From JAXDLH01 sp034666705 (GTDB taxonomy: Bacteria; Chloroflexota; UBA6077; SHYK01), in assembly GCA_034666705.1 (NCBI GenBank), contig JAXDLH010000343.1, positions 1 through 17,075 of the forward strand: a DNA stretch of 17,075 bases, given 5' to 3'. Shown one piece after another: positions 1-6,605 of this stretch (the stretch's first letter is position 1; every line of letters begins with the position of its first letter). Under the pieces are notes generated by a model. It saw nothing but the letters and a program-made list of their open reading frames with translations, was not told the origin of the DNA and searched no databases. The translations under genes and the position numbers were made by a program.

Positions 1-2
1 AT

Positions 3-236
3 CCGACCTACGACGATCTCTACAGCCGCTATCTGACGACGCTGCAGCTCCCTGTGCGGCAGCAGCTATTCGCCCAGATGATGAAGGTCCTGGCCGACGA
101 GGCGGTCTCGATCGACCTCTACTACGACTTCTCCACCTACATCGCGGCCTACCGCAAGGGCGTGCGCGGCCCGCTGAAGGTGCCCGATGCCCAGGCGGTC
201 ACGTCGTGGAACATCGCGAGCTGGGACATCGACTAG
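3..236 (+). CDS. ABC transporter substrate-binding protein, family 5 (3' end only)
   Basis: This is the last 77 codons of a gene that enters from the left edge; the stop is TAG at 234-236. The ending, with TSWNIASWDID as its last residues, matches the closing strand of family 5 (peptide/nickel/oligopeptide type) solute-binding proteins. It parallels the SLISWNAVAWDLKPN ending of the complete binding protein at 9723-11489. Family members are exported lipoproteins that deliver a ligand to an ABC importer; the ligand cannot be inferred from this tail. The SDR gene follows on the same strand after about 190 bases, so the two may be co-transcribed unless the stem-loop at 294-347 terminates. The family call rests on a short segment and is moderate. 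Confidence 0.6.
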   Translation, partial: PTYDDLYSRYLTTLQLPVRQQLFAQMMKVLADEAVSIDLYYDFSTYIAAYRKGVRGPLKVPDAQAVTSWNIASWDID

Positions 237-293
237 CCATCCAGGTCCGGGCATTGCGCGTCGTGGGCGCGTGGGCTCACGGAGTCGCTTCTT

Positions 294-347
294 GACCCGC
301 CAGGCATACGCAGGATGCAAGACGGCTTGTGATGCCTCAGGCGGGTC
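294..347 (+). promoter_or_regulatory. Interrupted 14-bp stem-loop between the binding-protein gene and the SDR gene
   Basis: The arms are gacccgcc (294-301) plus aggcat (302-307), and atgcct (332-337) plus ggcgggtc (340-347). They pair fully except for a two-base bulge (CA, 338-339) and enclose a 24-base loop. There is no T-run after it, so it is not a textbook intrinsic terminator. It may be a terminator or attenuator, or it may protect the 3' end of the upstream message. It lies 83 bases before the SDR start. Confidence 0.4.
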
Positions 348-429
348 CAGATTCCCTTTGCGAGCGGGTGCCGCGCGTGCGCGCTGCCGTGTCCTGCCCC
401 GACTCGACGTTTTGATGGAGGTGGAGCTC

Positions 430-1206
430 TTGGCAATCCGTGATAAGGTCGTCATCATCACCGGGGCCGCCCGGGGCCATGGGCGCTCCATGGCGGTGAC
501 CTTCGCCTCCGAGGGGGCGCGCCTGGCGCTGGCAGATATCGCACCACTCGACCAGGTCGTGGGCGAATGCCAGCAATACGAGGCCGAGGTGCGGCCGTTT
601 CAGCTCGACCTCCGCGAGCCGGCGCAGGTCCGCGCGATGATCGACGAGGTCCACAAGCACTACGGACGGATCGACGTCCTCATTAACGATGCGGGCATCG
701 TGACCCACTTTCGCTACGCCGGCACGGAGCGCTGGCCGCGGATTGCGGAGATGGAGCCCAGCTTCTTCGACAACGTGATCCGTACGAACCTCTTCGGAAC
801 GTTTCTTACCACCAAGTACGTCCTCCCGTACATGGAGGCGCAAGGCAGCGGGCACATCATCAACTTCGGTCAGGGGAGCGTGGGCCGCGGGATCGGGCCG
901 ACGGACCCGGAGCAGCTTGGAGCGACGGCGTACCACGTCTCCAAGCTGGCGATTCGCGCGTTCAGCCAGGATGTGGCGGGCGAGGAGTTCGCGCACGGCA
1001 TCTGCATCATGGCCATGGGCCCGGGCGAACAACTTTTCAGCGATCCCTCGCTCACTCCGGAGGAGGTCCGCGCGCGAGCGGCCAAGATCGACATGGAGCT
1101 GGGCCGGCGCTTCGTCATCGCGGCCGAGGCACCGATGGAGATGAGCGGCCGCATGGTCATGGTGCGGGACGGCAAGGTGGTGCCCGTGGCGGATGAGGTG
1201 CTGTAA
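430..1206 (+). CDS. SDR family NAD(P)-dependent oxidoreductase
   Basis: This encodes a cytoplasmic short-chain dehydrogenase/reductase of 258 residues, the usual length for the classical family. The Rossmann glycine motif TGAARGHG is at residues 11-18, an NDAG motif at 87-90 (in place of NNAG), a conserved Asn at about 120, and the catalytic YHVSK at 168-172 (Tyr168, Lys172). The likely catalytic Ser is Ser150 in FGQGSVG, 18 residues before the Tyr instead of the usual 12-14, so there is a short insert before the active-site Tyr. The TTG at 430 is chosen because GGAGGTGGAG sits directly upstream (417-426) and the protein then begins MAIRDKVVIITG. An in-frame ATG at 415 would overlap that ribosome site. 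The substrate is unknown; carbonyl/alcohol oxidoreduction is expected from the family. Confidence 0.88.
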   Translation: MAIRDKVVIITGAARGHGRSMAVTFASEGARLALADIAPLDQVVGECQQYEAEVRPFQLDLREPAQVRAMIDEVHKHYGRIDVLINDAGIVTHFRYAGTERWPRIAEMEPSFFDNVIRTNLFGTFLTTKYVLPYMEAQGSGHIINFGQGSVGRGIGPTDPEQLGATAYHVSKLAIRAFSQDVAGEEFAHGICIMAMGPGEQLFSDPSLTPEEVRARAAKIDMELGRRFVIAAEAPMEMSGRMVMVRDGKVVPVADEVL

Positions 1207-1239
1207 CGAGCCTGCCGCAGCGCGGCGCTGCTCTGCCGA

Positions 1240-1260
1240 GACCTCGGCTCGCTCGAGGTC
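1240..1260 (+). terminator. Possible weak hairpin terminator after the SDR gene
   Basis: The arms gacctcg (1240-1246) and cgaggtc (1254-1260) form a 7-bp stem with a 7-base loop, 33 bases after the SDR stop. No T-run follows, so termination is uncertain. Confidence 0.25.
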
Positions 1261-1345
1261 CGTTGACGAGCAGTTTACGCCCTGCAACGATGCGACTCGC
1301 CGCGGAACACCATCATGGTCGTGAGCCTATCCGGCGGAACACACC

Positions 1346-1438
1346 ATGGATGCAATTGAGTTCCTGCGCCAGATGCCCGTCAAAGCCGAAGGCGCCTTCC
1401 ACGAGATTGGGAGCGCCAGCCTCGAGCAACGCGGTGAA
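1346..1438 (+). pseudogene. 5' remnant resembling a hemerythrin-domain gene
   Basis: From ATG 1346 the frame reads MDAIEFLRQMPVKAEGAF and continues for about a dozen more sensible residues (HEIGSASLEQRG). This resembles the first helix of small hemerythrin (HHE, di-iron binding) proteins, which typically begin with a D-A-I-x-x-L-x-x-x-H pattern. Here the position expected to hold the first His ligand is Pro. After about residue 31 the frame turns into Arg/Ser-rich nonsense and stops near 1507, so nothing of the metal-binding four-helix bundle remains. It abuts a PspA-like 3' fragment in a different reading frame. The hemerythrin assignment is from a short N-terminal pattern and could be wrong. 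Confidence 0.35.
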
Positions 1439-1443
1439 CGCAC

Positions 1444-1671
1444 ATGGCGCACGCCCAGATCCAGCAGACGCTGCGCAGCACTTCGATCATGGACCCGACC
1501 AGCGAGCTGAGCCACTTCGAGGACCGGGTGCGGCGCGAGGAGGCGATGGCTCAGGGCATAGAAGAGGTCGCTGCCTCGTCGCTCGACGAGCAGTTCGCCC
1601 TCCTCGGCGCCGAGGACGAGGATCGCGAGGTTCAGGACCGCCTGGCCCAGCTCAAAGCCGGCCGCCACTGA
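1444..1671 (+). pseudogene. 3' fragment of a PspA/IM30 family gene
   Basis: The frame from 1444 encodes 75 residues. The segment LRSTSIMDPTSELSHFEDRV, followed by an acidic helical tail ending in DRLAQLKAGRH, resembles the C-terminal end of PspA/IM30 (phage shock protein A, ESCRT-III-like membrane-remodelling) proteins. There a conserved x-F-x-x-x-E-x-K/R-V segment is followed by acidic helices ending in a short A-x-L-K motif. Family proteins are about 220-250 residues, so two thirds is missing. Upstream sequence in this frame does not continue the coiled coil. There is no clear ribosome site before ATG 1444. It is most likely a truncated remnant; expression as a small protein cannot be excluded. 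Confidence 0.45.
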
Positions 1672-1749
1672 CCCAGGCTGTGCATGCCGCAAGCACAATG
1701 GACGAACCGGTGGGCGATGAGGTCCGGCTTGCCCGGCTACTCACAGCCA

Positions 1750-2547
1750 TCATGTACGGCGCATCCGCACGCGTCCCTCCGGCGCGAAGCCATCCACTTG
1801 CTGGATGTCGAAGATCACGGCGACGCCGGTCGTCCACGCCTCGTGGTTGCGCTCGACCTCCGGGGAGATGTCGTAGACCTTGCGGCGCACGCCCTCGTCG
1901 GAGTCGACGCGTGCCGTCCCCATGAAGCTGAACATCGTGCGGGTCGAATTGTCTCGGTAGAACATGGCCACGTTCGGGTTCTTCTCGATGGCCGGGGCCA
2001 GGCCGCTCCGGTCGCCACGGATCCACATGCTCAGCTCGGTGTCGCTGAAGACCTGAATACTCCCCCGCAGGGAGATATGGGGCCGACCGGCCTCGTCCAC
2101 GTACGCGACGCTCATGGCGCATTCATTGGCGAGGGCGCTGTTGACGCGGGTCCTTACGAAATCAGGCAACGTCGCGGTTTCCACGAGGGGCTGGGTAATC
2201 AGATTCTCCTGGTCGACGCGAGCGATCAGATCCGCATCATCGAACGTGAACGTCAGGTTCACGTGGGTCGGGCCCGATCCGACCGGCGCCATTTGCGCGT
2301 GGACCTTTAACGCATCGCCTTCCGGCTGCGGGTCAGACCAGCTCCCTTTGCGGAACACGGGGGTAAGCGGCCACACCCCGGTGATGCGCTCGAGGGCGGC
2401 GTCGTAGCCTTCGAACGTCCGCTCTCCGACTTTGACCACGACGTTCGGGGCCAGGTACTGCGCCGCTTCTTTTGCGGCAGGCCGATCGCCGGTGCGCAGG
2501 GCCTCGACGTAGGCCCGAGCGGCCTCGATCCGTTGCTGCTGTGGCAT
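1750..2547 (-). CDS. SnoaL-like domain fused to a pyridoxamine-phosphate-oxidase-like flavin split barrel
   Basis: This 265-residue protein has two parts. Residues 1-~115 look like a SnoaL/NTF2-like cone: helices with ARAYVEALRTGD, then FEGYDAALERI and later strands such as VNLTFTFDDADLI. Residues ~125-265 look like a PNPOx-type FMN-binding split barrel, with CAMSVAYVDEAGRPHISLRG, followed by a strand with SMWIRGDRSGLAPAI and the NPNVAMFYRD segment. Members of that fold bind FMN, F420 or haem and act as small-molecule oxidoreductases. The start ATG has the ribosome site GGAGGGAG just upstream (complement of 2551-2558). It converges with the remnants at 1346-1671 and has no same-strand partner close upstream. 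The substrate and cofactor are unknown. Confidence 0.78.
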   Translation of the reverse strand: MPQQQRIEAARAYVEALRTGDRPAAKEAAQYLAPNVVVKVGERTFEGYDAALERITGVWPLTPVFRKGSWSDPQPEGDALKVHAQMAPVGSGPTHVNLTFTFDDADLIARVDQENLITQPLVETATLPDFVRTRVNSALANECAMSVAYVDEAGRPHISLRGSIQVFSDTELSMWIRGDRSGLAPAIEKNPNVAMFYRDNSTRTMFSFMGTARVDSDEGVRRKVYDISPEVERNHEAWTTGVAVIFDIQQVDGFAPEGRVRMRRT

Positions 2548-3025
2548 ATGCTCCCTCCAGCTTGGCAGACTTCATGCTTATTAACCGCAGGCGCGCGTGG
2601 CGCATCTCTCCGTTGGTTCGCGGCATCGACATTCGTGACACAATCCTGACGATCTCGCCAGCTTCGGTACGAAGCGCTTGGACGTACTGCGCGACGTTCT
2701 CAAGTACTCCCCGATGTCGATCGTTGTCGGCAGACCAGAATCCCAACTTGGATCAACGGCCGGCAGGCCCGTCGCCTTTGCAGCGAAACTGGGCTCACGT
2801 GTTCTCGCGCACGTTCGTCGACGGTGGAGAGAATAGCCCATTTCGCATCGGGCTATATCCAGGTTCAACCAGGAAGGACCGCGAGCCTATCGGCGCAGGC
2901 GTGGACTCGGTCCCCCACATGGAGCTCGGTGTCAGGTCATCATTACGAGGTCCCGCATGTCGGCGTGCTGCATGTCGACTGAGCCGCGCAGGATCAGGAT
3001 GGGATCGGTCCCCTGTGAAGCCGGG
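2548..3025. other. 478-base stretch without a convincing gene
   Basis: This stretch lies between two minus-strand genes. Apart from the ribosome site for the flavin protein (2551-2558) it shows no confident coding region. One plus-strand open frame, 2639-2836, has protein-like composition but no good start or ribosome site, and is listed separately. The octamer gcatgtcg occurs twice near 2956-2977. A short gggatcggtccc inverted repeat lies near 3000, just 3' of the Pro/Thr-rich gene on its strand. No tRNA, repeat array or insertion sequence was recognised. Confidence 0.4.
2639..2836 (+). pseudogene. Possible gene remnant, function unrecognised
   Basis: The plus-strand frame is open from 2639 (after a TGA at 2636) to TAG 2834-2836, about 65 codons. 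It contains DDLASFGTKRLDVLRDVLKY, then SPMSIVVGRPESQLGS and a basic tail ending RRRWRE. Third positions are GC-biased like the neighbouring genes and the composition is protein-like. There is no ATG until mid-frame and no ribosome site, so if real it is the 3' remnant of a lost gene. I recognise no family. It could also be a chance frame. Confidence 0.2.
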
Positions 3026-3979
3026 CTACGCGGTGGGCGTTGCGCTTGCCGTAGCTGTCGGCGCCGGCGAGAGCGTCACTGACGGCACAATGGTCGGGAC
3101 CGCCGTTGGGTTGGCCGTCGGGGCCCCCGTGGCCACGGCTGTGGGCACCGTCGTCGGCGCGACCGTGGGCACGGCCGTCGCCGGGCCCGGTGTCGCGGTC
3201 ATCGCGAGGTACGAGGTGTACGTGAAGCTCGTGGGGCTCGGGGGCAGCAGGATCAGCGGCGGCGTGGGGGTCGGCGCGCTGAAGCTCAGGTTCGGATATC
3301 CGGCGGGCATGACGTAGGCACGGAAGCGGACTGGCGTCGGCGTTCCCTGGCCTGAGGCCTCTGCGACCGCGGGGGACACGGCGGTCGGGTCGCGCGCTGG
3401 CTGCGCCGAGGGTACGGGTGATGCGAATGACACGTGCGCCGTCAGCGCGATCGCGGTGCGTTGGCGGGTAGTCACCGGCGGCATGGGCGTCGCGCGGACC
3501 GGCCGATCCTCGGTTGCCAGGGTCGCGTCTCCCACCGAGCGGATGCCGGCGACTTCGATTACGACCGAAGCGGTGGGCGTCGCATCCGGGAGTGGGAGTC
3601 CCGCAGGGCGTGAGGGCACCGTACCGCCGACCGGCGCGAACGACGGCGCTGGTGTGGAGGAAAGCCCCGACCGGGCAGACGCCAACTGGGTATCCTGGAC
3701 TGCCCCGAACGGAAAGAGGAATCCGACCGTGGGCAGCGCCGTGCGGGTCGGTAACGGCCGCACGGTGGGCCCGCCGCCGATCTCGCGGACCGGCATGGGC
3801 TGAGCGGAGGTCCGGCTGGTGCCGGGGCGTGCGTTGGATTGGGCGGACCGCACGTCGGTCCGCACCACATTCCGGGTACCCACGACGTAGACAGTCAGGG
3901 CAGAGACAAGCCAAATCGCGATGGCGATGCCGCCAGCCAGCAGCCAGCTTCGGGGAATCAGCGTTGCGCCCGCACCCAT
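3026..3979 (-). CDS. Membrane-anchored Pro/Thr-rich hypothetical protein
   Basis: This 317-residue protein has one clear hydrophobic segment at about residues 12-34 (SWLLAGGIAIAIWLVSALTV and following), preceded by a short N-terminal stretch with an Arg. The rest is low-complexity and rich in Pro, Thr, Ala, Ser and Val. The last ~55 residues are degenerate PTxVPT-type repeats ending in ATASATPTA. It is probably anchored by the N-terminal helix with a disordered extracytoplasmic tail; no enzymatic domain is visible. The start ATG follows AAAGGGG (complement of 3987-3993) at good spacing. It lies 208 bases downstream of the MFS gene on the same strand, behind a GC hairpin, so it may have its own promoter. 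Similar PT-rich tails are common in Chloroflexota surface proteins, where they may be stalks or linkers. Confidence 0.65.
   Translation of the reverse strand: MGAGATLIPRSWLLAGGIAIAIWLVSALTVYVVGTRNVVRTDVRSAQSNARPGTSRTSAQPMPVREIGGGPTVRPLPTRTALPTVGFLFPFGAVQDTQLASARSGLSSTPAPSFAPVGGTVPSRPAGLPLPDATPTASVVIEVAGIRSVGDATLATEDRPVRATPMPPVTTRQRTAIALTAHVSFASPVPSAQPARDPTAVSPAVAEASGQGTPTPVRFRAYVMPAGYPNLSFSAPTPTPPLILLPPSPTSFTYTSYLAMTATPGPATAVPTVAPTTVPTAVATGAPTANPTAVPTIVPSVTLSPAPTATASATPTA
3050..3200 (-). repeat. Degenerate short tandem repeats encoding PT-rich tail
   Basis: Imperfect short repeats, seen on the plus strand as recurring gtgggcacc/gccgtcg-like units, encode the alternating Pro-Thr-x-Val/Ala pattern of the C-terminal tail of the anchored protein. 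Repeat number is likely to vary between relatives by slippage. Confidence 0.5.
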
Positions 3980-4156
3980 AGCCTATCCCCTTTCGGAGGG
4001 CATGGGGTAAGGGTCGGACGCCGGCGGGGCGATTTACAGGGTTATTCTGCCGCAACCGCCGCGAGTTGACCGTGGCCCATCGGGCTGCTCCGTGCGGCGG
4101 CCAGCTACCGGGATCGTCGTCGCTTGGGGTGCGCGTCACCAGAGATTCGACGCGGA

Positions 4157-4184
4157 CCGCGGCGGCGCGCGGTCGCCGCCGCGG
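4157..4184 (-). terminator. GC-rich hairpin just after the MFS gene
   Basis: An 11-bp perfect stem (ccgcggcggcg at 4157-4167 with cgccgccgcgg at 4174-4184) encloses a 6-base loop. It lies 3-31 bases beyond the MFS stop. No U-tract follows on the minus strand, so it would be a weak or factor-assisted terminator, or a 3'-end stabiliser. Confidence 0.45.
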
Positions 4185-4187
4185 GTT

Positions 4188-5552
4188 TCAGCCCAGCGCG
4201 CGGATCTGCGGGCGCGAGACGAACGCCCAGACCGCCAGGAGCGCGCAGCAACTGCCCATGATCGCGATCGCATGCGGAGCGCCGATCGCGGAGGCGAGCG
4301 CACCGACCAGCAGCGCGCCGAGCGGTGCGGTGCCGCGGTTCATCAGATACACGCCCATCACCCGGCCGCGCAGCTCGGCCGGCGTGTGCTGCTGGAGCAG
4401 CGACTGCGCTTGCGTGTTGTAGCTGTCGTTGCAGAGCCCATTAATCGCCATAAGAACCAACGACAACGGGAACCACGTGGAGCTCGCGAACCCCACGATC
4501 GAGAACCCGAAGACCATCGCCCCGGCCAGCATCAGCAGCCCCTGGCGACCGGCGTTGCCCAGACTCGCCACGATGATGGCGCCCAGCAGCGCGCCCACCC
4601 CGGCCGCAGCCAGCAGCACGCCCTGGCCGCTCGCCCCCACGTGGAGAATATCGACCGCAAACACCGGGAGCAGACTGGTATAGGGCTGCCCGAGCACCGA
4701 AGGCACCAGCACGATCAGCATAATCGCCCGCACCGTGGGGTCGCCCCAGATGTAGCGGGCGCCCTCGGCCGTGCTGCGCAAGATCGACAGCTCGCCGGGC
4801 GTGCCCGCGCCGCCCGCCCCGCCTCGCAGGCGATGAGCTGGCTCCTGAACCTGGATCGTCCAAAGCGCGGACATTGCGAACAGCAGGGCCTGCAGCGCGT
4901 ACGAGCCCCCGGCGCCCACCCAGGCGATCAGGAGACCGGCCAACGCCGGCCCCAGCCCCCGGGCCACGTTGATCACCATTGCGTTCAGCGCCACGGCGTT
5001 GCGGATCCGCCGCATCGGGACGAGGTCGGAGAGCATGGACTGGCGCGCAGGCTGCTGGAACGCCTGCACGCAGCCGGCCAGGACCGCCGTGAGGTATACG
5101 TGCCAGGGTTGGACGAGGTGGGTTACGACCAGGGTGGCCAGGATCGCGTTGAGCACCATGTTCGTCGTCTGCGCGACGATCAGTTGCATCTTCCGACCCT
5201 GGCGGTCCGCAACCGCGCCGGCGATCACGCTGAAGAACAGCAGCGGCAGAGCACGGGCTGCGTTCACCGTGCCCAGCTCGAGCGGCGAGCCGGTCAACTG
5301 GTACATCAGGTAGCCGCGGGTGATCTGGTCCATCCACTGGGCGTGGGAGTTGCCGATTTGCCCCAGCCAGATCAGCAGGAAGTCGCGGTATTGCAGCGAC
5401 TCGAAGGTGCGCAGGCGGGTGAGTACGGCGATCGGCCCGCTCGTGATCCGCCGCTGTTCGAGCGCCCGCTCGTGCGCCTCATCGATTGAACGGGTGGAGG
5501 GCGACGGCGAGTGGACGATGGCTTCAGTCGGCGCGGTGGGACCGTCGTGCAT
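4188..5552 (-). CDS. MFS transporter (MFS_3 / enterobactin-exporter-like)
   Basis: This encodes an inner-membrane major facilitator of about 454 residues. After a roughly 50-residue cytoplasmic N-terminus there are about 12 hydrophobic segments. Family features include RDFLLIWLGQIGNSHAQWMD in the first helix, the loop 2-3 motif GAVADRQGRKMQ and the phrase FQQPARQSMLSDLVP. Near the end are QSLLQQHTPAELRGRVMG and GTAPLGALLVGALASAIG. These are typical of the MFS_3 (EntS-like) group, mainly proton-driven exporters. The ATG at 5550-5552 is preferred because GGAG lies 6 bases upstream (complement 5559-5562). A GTG at 5618 would add 22 residues but has no ribosome site. The substrate is unknown. It could export a toxic or secreted small molecule; no biosynthetic partner is nearby. 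Confidence 0.87.
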   Translation of the reverse strand: MHDGPTAPTEAIVHSPSPSTRSIDEAHERALEQRRITSGPIAVLTRLRTFESLQYRDFLLIWLGQIGNSHAQWMDQITRGYLMYQLTGSPLELGTVNAARALPLLFFSVIAGAVADRQGRKMQLIVAQTTNMVLNAILATLVVTHLVQPWHVYLTAVLAGCVQAFQQPARQSMLSDLVPMRRIRNAVALNAMVINVARGLGPALAGLLIAWVGAGGSYALQALLFAMSALWTIQVQEPAHRLRGGAGGAGTPGELSILRSTAEGARYIWGDPTVRAIMLIVLVPSVLGQPYTSLLPVFAVDILHVGASGQGVLLAAAGVGALLGAIIVASLGNAGRQGLLMLAGAMVFGFSIVGFASSTWFPLSLVLMAINGLCNDSYNTQAQSLLQQHTPAELRGRVMGVYLMNRGTAPLGALLVGALASAIGAPHAIAIMGSCCALLAVWAFVSRPQIRALG

Positions 5553-5909
5553 CGTAAGCTCCGAGGCTGACCGCGATTGGTGGGGTACCGGCAAACGCGT
5601 CGCAGGCGAGGATGTCACCGGTGGGAAGGATGCGGGTCCTCGCGACCCGGCCCCGATGCAGGCGGCCCGGGAGGCAACGAGCGAAGCGGAGGCAGGATAA
5701 TGCTTCGCCCCTGGAACTATTCTCTATCTTACAAAATCGGTCTCGCTCTCGACCCGGTGTTGCTCTCCAGTCCACAATCGATGCGGGCCACGTGTCCAGC
5801 GAATCCATTGGCCAGAACCGCAACGAGGTCTCGCGGGATGGTGCCCGCTCGCGCGATAATGCGCGCATCCGATCCATTCGATCGGGAAACTTCCGCCCGG
5901 GGGGTTCCG
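5553..5909. other. 357-base divergent intergenic region
   Basis: This separates the minus-strand MFS gene from the plus-strand helical protein, so promoters in both directions are expected here. An AT-rich island (5715-5737, ending in tatcttacaaaat) stands out from GC-rich surroundings and is the best place for them, but no convincing -35/-10 pair was found. A 6-bp inverted repeat, ccgatc-N5-gatcgg (5869-5885), lies 24 bases before the 5910 start. No gene is supported. Confidence 0.4.
5869..5885 (+). promoter_or_regulatory. Short inverted repeat before the hypothetical gene at 5910
   Basis: The arms ccgatc and gatcgg are spaced by five bases (cattc) and end 24 bases upstream of the start codon. 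The position fits an operator or a leader hairpin, but with 6-bp arms this may be chance. Confidence 0.22.
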
Positions 5910-6533
5910 ATGGATGATGCCTTCCGTCGGGCGCTCGATGCCGTCAAGCGGCGCGGAGCCAGCCCGCATGTCGACCGGTTGAGCCTTGACCTCGTCGAGG
6001 AGATGCTCGCAGCCCCCGAGGGCCCCCCAGCTCCCGTCTCCCCGGCGCAGCTCGCCAAGCTGATCTACGGGGCGCGCCGGCTCGGTCGCGGCTGGACGAG
6101 CTATGCCCAGCCCGGTCAGGAGTCGCCCACTCGCCTGGCCCAACTCCAGAGCCGCTGGGTACTGCTCGCAGCAGCGCTCCTGCATCTCCCGACCGATCAA
6201 ATGATCGCGGTCCTGAGTGCGCTCGCCCAGGAGCTCAACGCGTCGAAGCCGCGTCCAGAGGAACAGCGCCGACGGTACCTGACCCGGCAGCTCGCGCAGC
6301 AACCGGCCCGGCTGAGCGGCCTCTCGGCCATCCCCTGGCTGGGCGCCCGCCCGGGCACGGCGTATCTCCTGCACGCGCTCGAGGAACTGGCCGCGGTGCC
6401 GCTGGAGGAGCGCGCCGCTTTTCACAGCGCGCTGGCGCAGGACGAGCCCGGCGGGTCAGAAACGGAGCCGCACTGGTTGCTCGAGCGCGTCGGGACGTGG
6501 CTCGCAGAACGCCAGGGCGGACACGTCGAATAG
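5910..6533 (+). CDS. Hypothetical alpha-helical protein
   Basis: This 207-residue protein matches no family I recognise. It is predicted soluble and mostly helical, with leucine-rich helices (RWVLLAAALLHLPTDQMIAV; AYLLHALEELAAVPLEERAA) and conserved-looking short phrases such as LIYGARRLGRGWTSYAQPGQ and IPWLGARPG. No signal peptide, membrane segment or metal motif is evident. The ATG at 5910 is preceded by a G-run (5899-5904) that can serve as a ribosome site. An in-frame ATG at 5859 would add 17 residues that look non-coding. Codon use resembles neighbouring genes. The binding-protein gene follows 72 bases later on the same strand, so the two could be co-transcribed, but functional linkage is unclear. 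Confidence 0.6.
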   Translation: MDDAFRRALDAVKRRGASPHVDRLSLDLVEEMLAAPEGPPAPVSPAQLAKLIYGARRLGRGWTSYAQPGQESPTRLAQLQSRWVLLAAALLHLPTDQMIAVLSALAQELNASKPRPEEQRRRYLTRQLAQQPARLSGLSAIPWLGARPGTAYLLHALEELAAVPLEERAAFHSALAQDEPGGSETEPHWLLERVGTWLAERQGGHVE

Positions 6534-6605
6534 CCGAGCCCGCTCAATCAATCCATCGGGCTTGCTGTAGTATTCGGGGCTCGAATTGGATGAGAGGTGC
6601 AACCA

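Noticed and set aside
337..1287. 316-codon minus-strand open frame over the SDR gene
   Set aside because: His/Arg/Asp-rich shadow of the SDR, whose motifs and start are clear.
3050..3200. Possible CRISPR-like or satellite repeat
   Set aside because: The repeats are short, imperfect and in phase with codons of a Pro/Thr-rich tail, with no spacers.
2472..3317. + strand open frame with Val-Gly-Thr-Ala repeats
   Set aside because: The repetitive part is the complement of the Pro/Thr-rich tail gene; the minus-strand frame has a start, ribosome site and membrane helix.
4092..5489. Long open frame on the + strand antisense to the MFS gene
   Set aside because: Its translation is His/Gln/Arg-rich without domain features, while the opposite strand encodes a clear 12-helix transporter. 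It is a GC-driven shadow.
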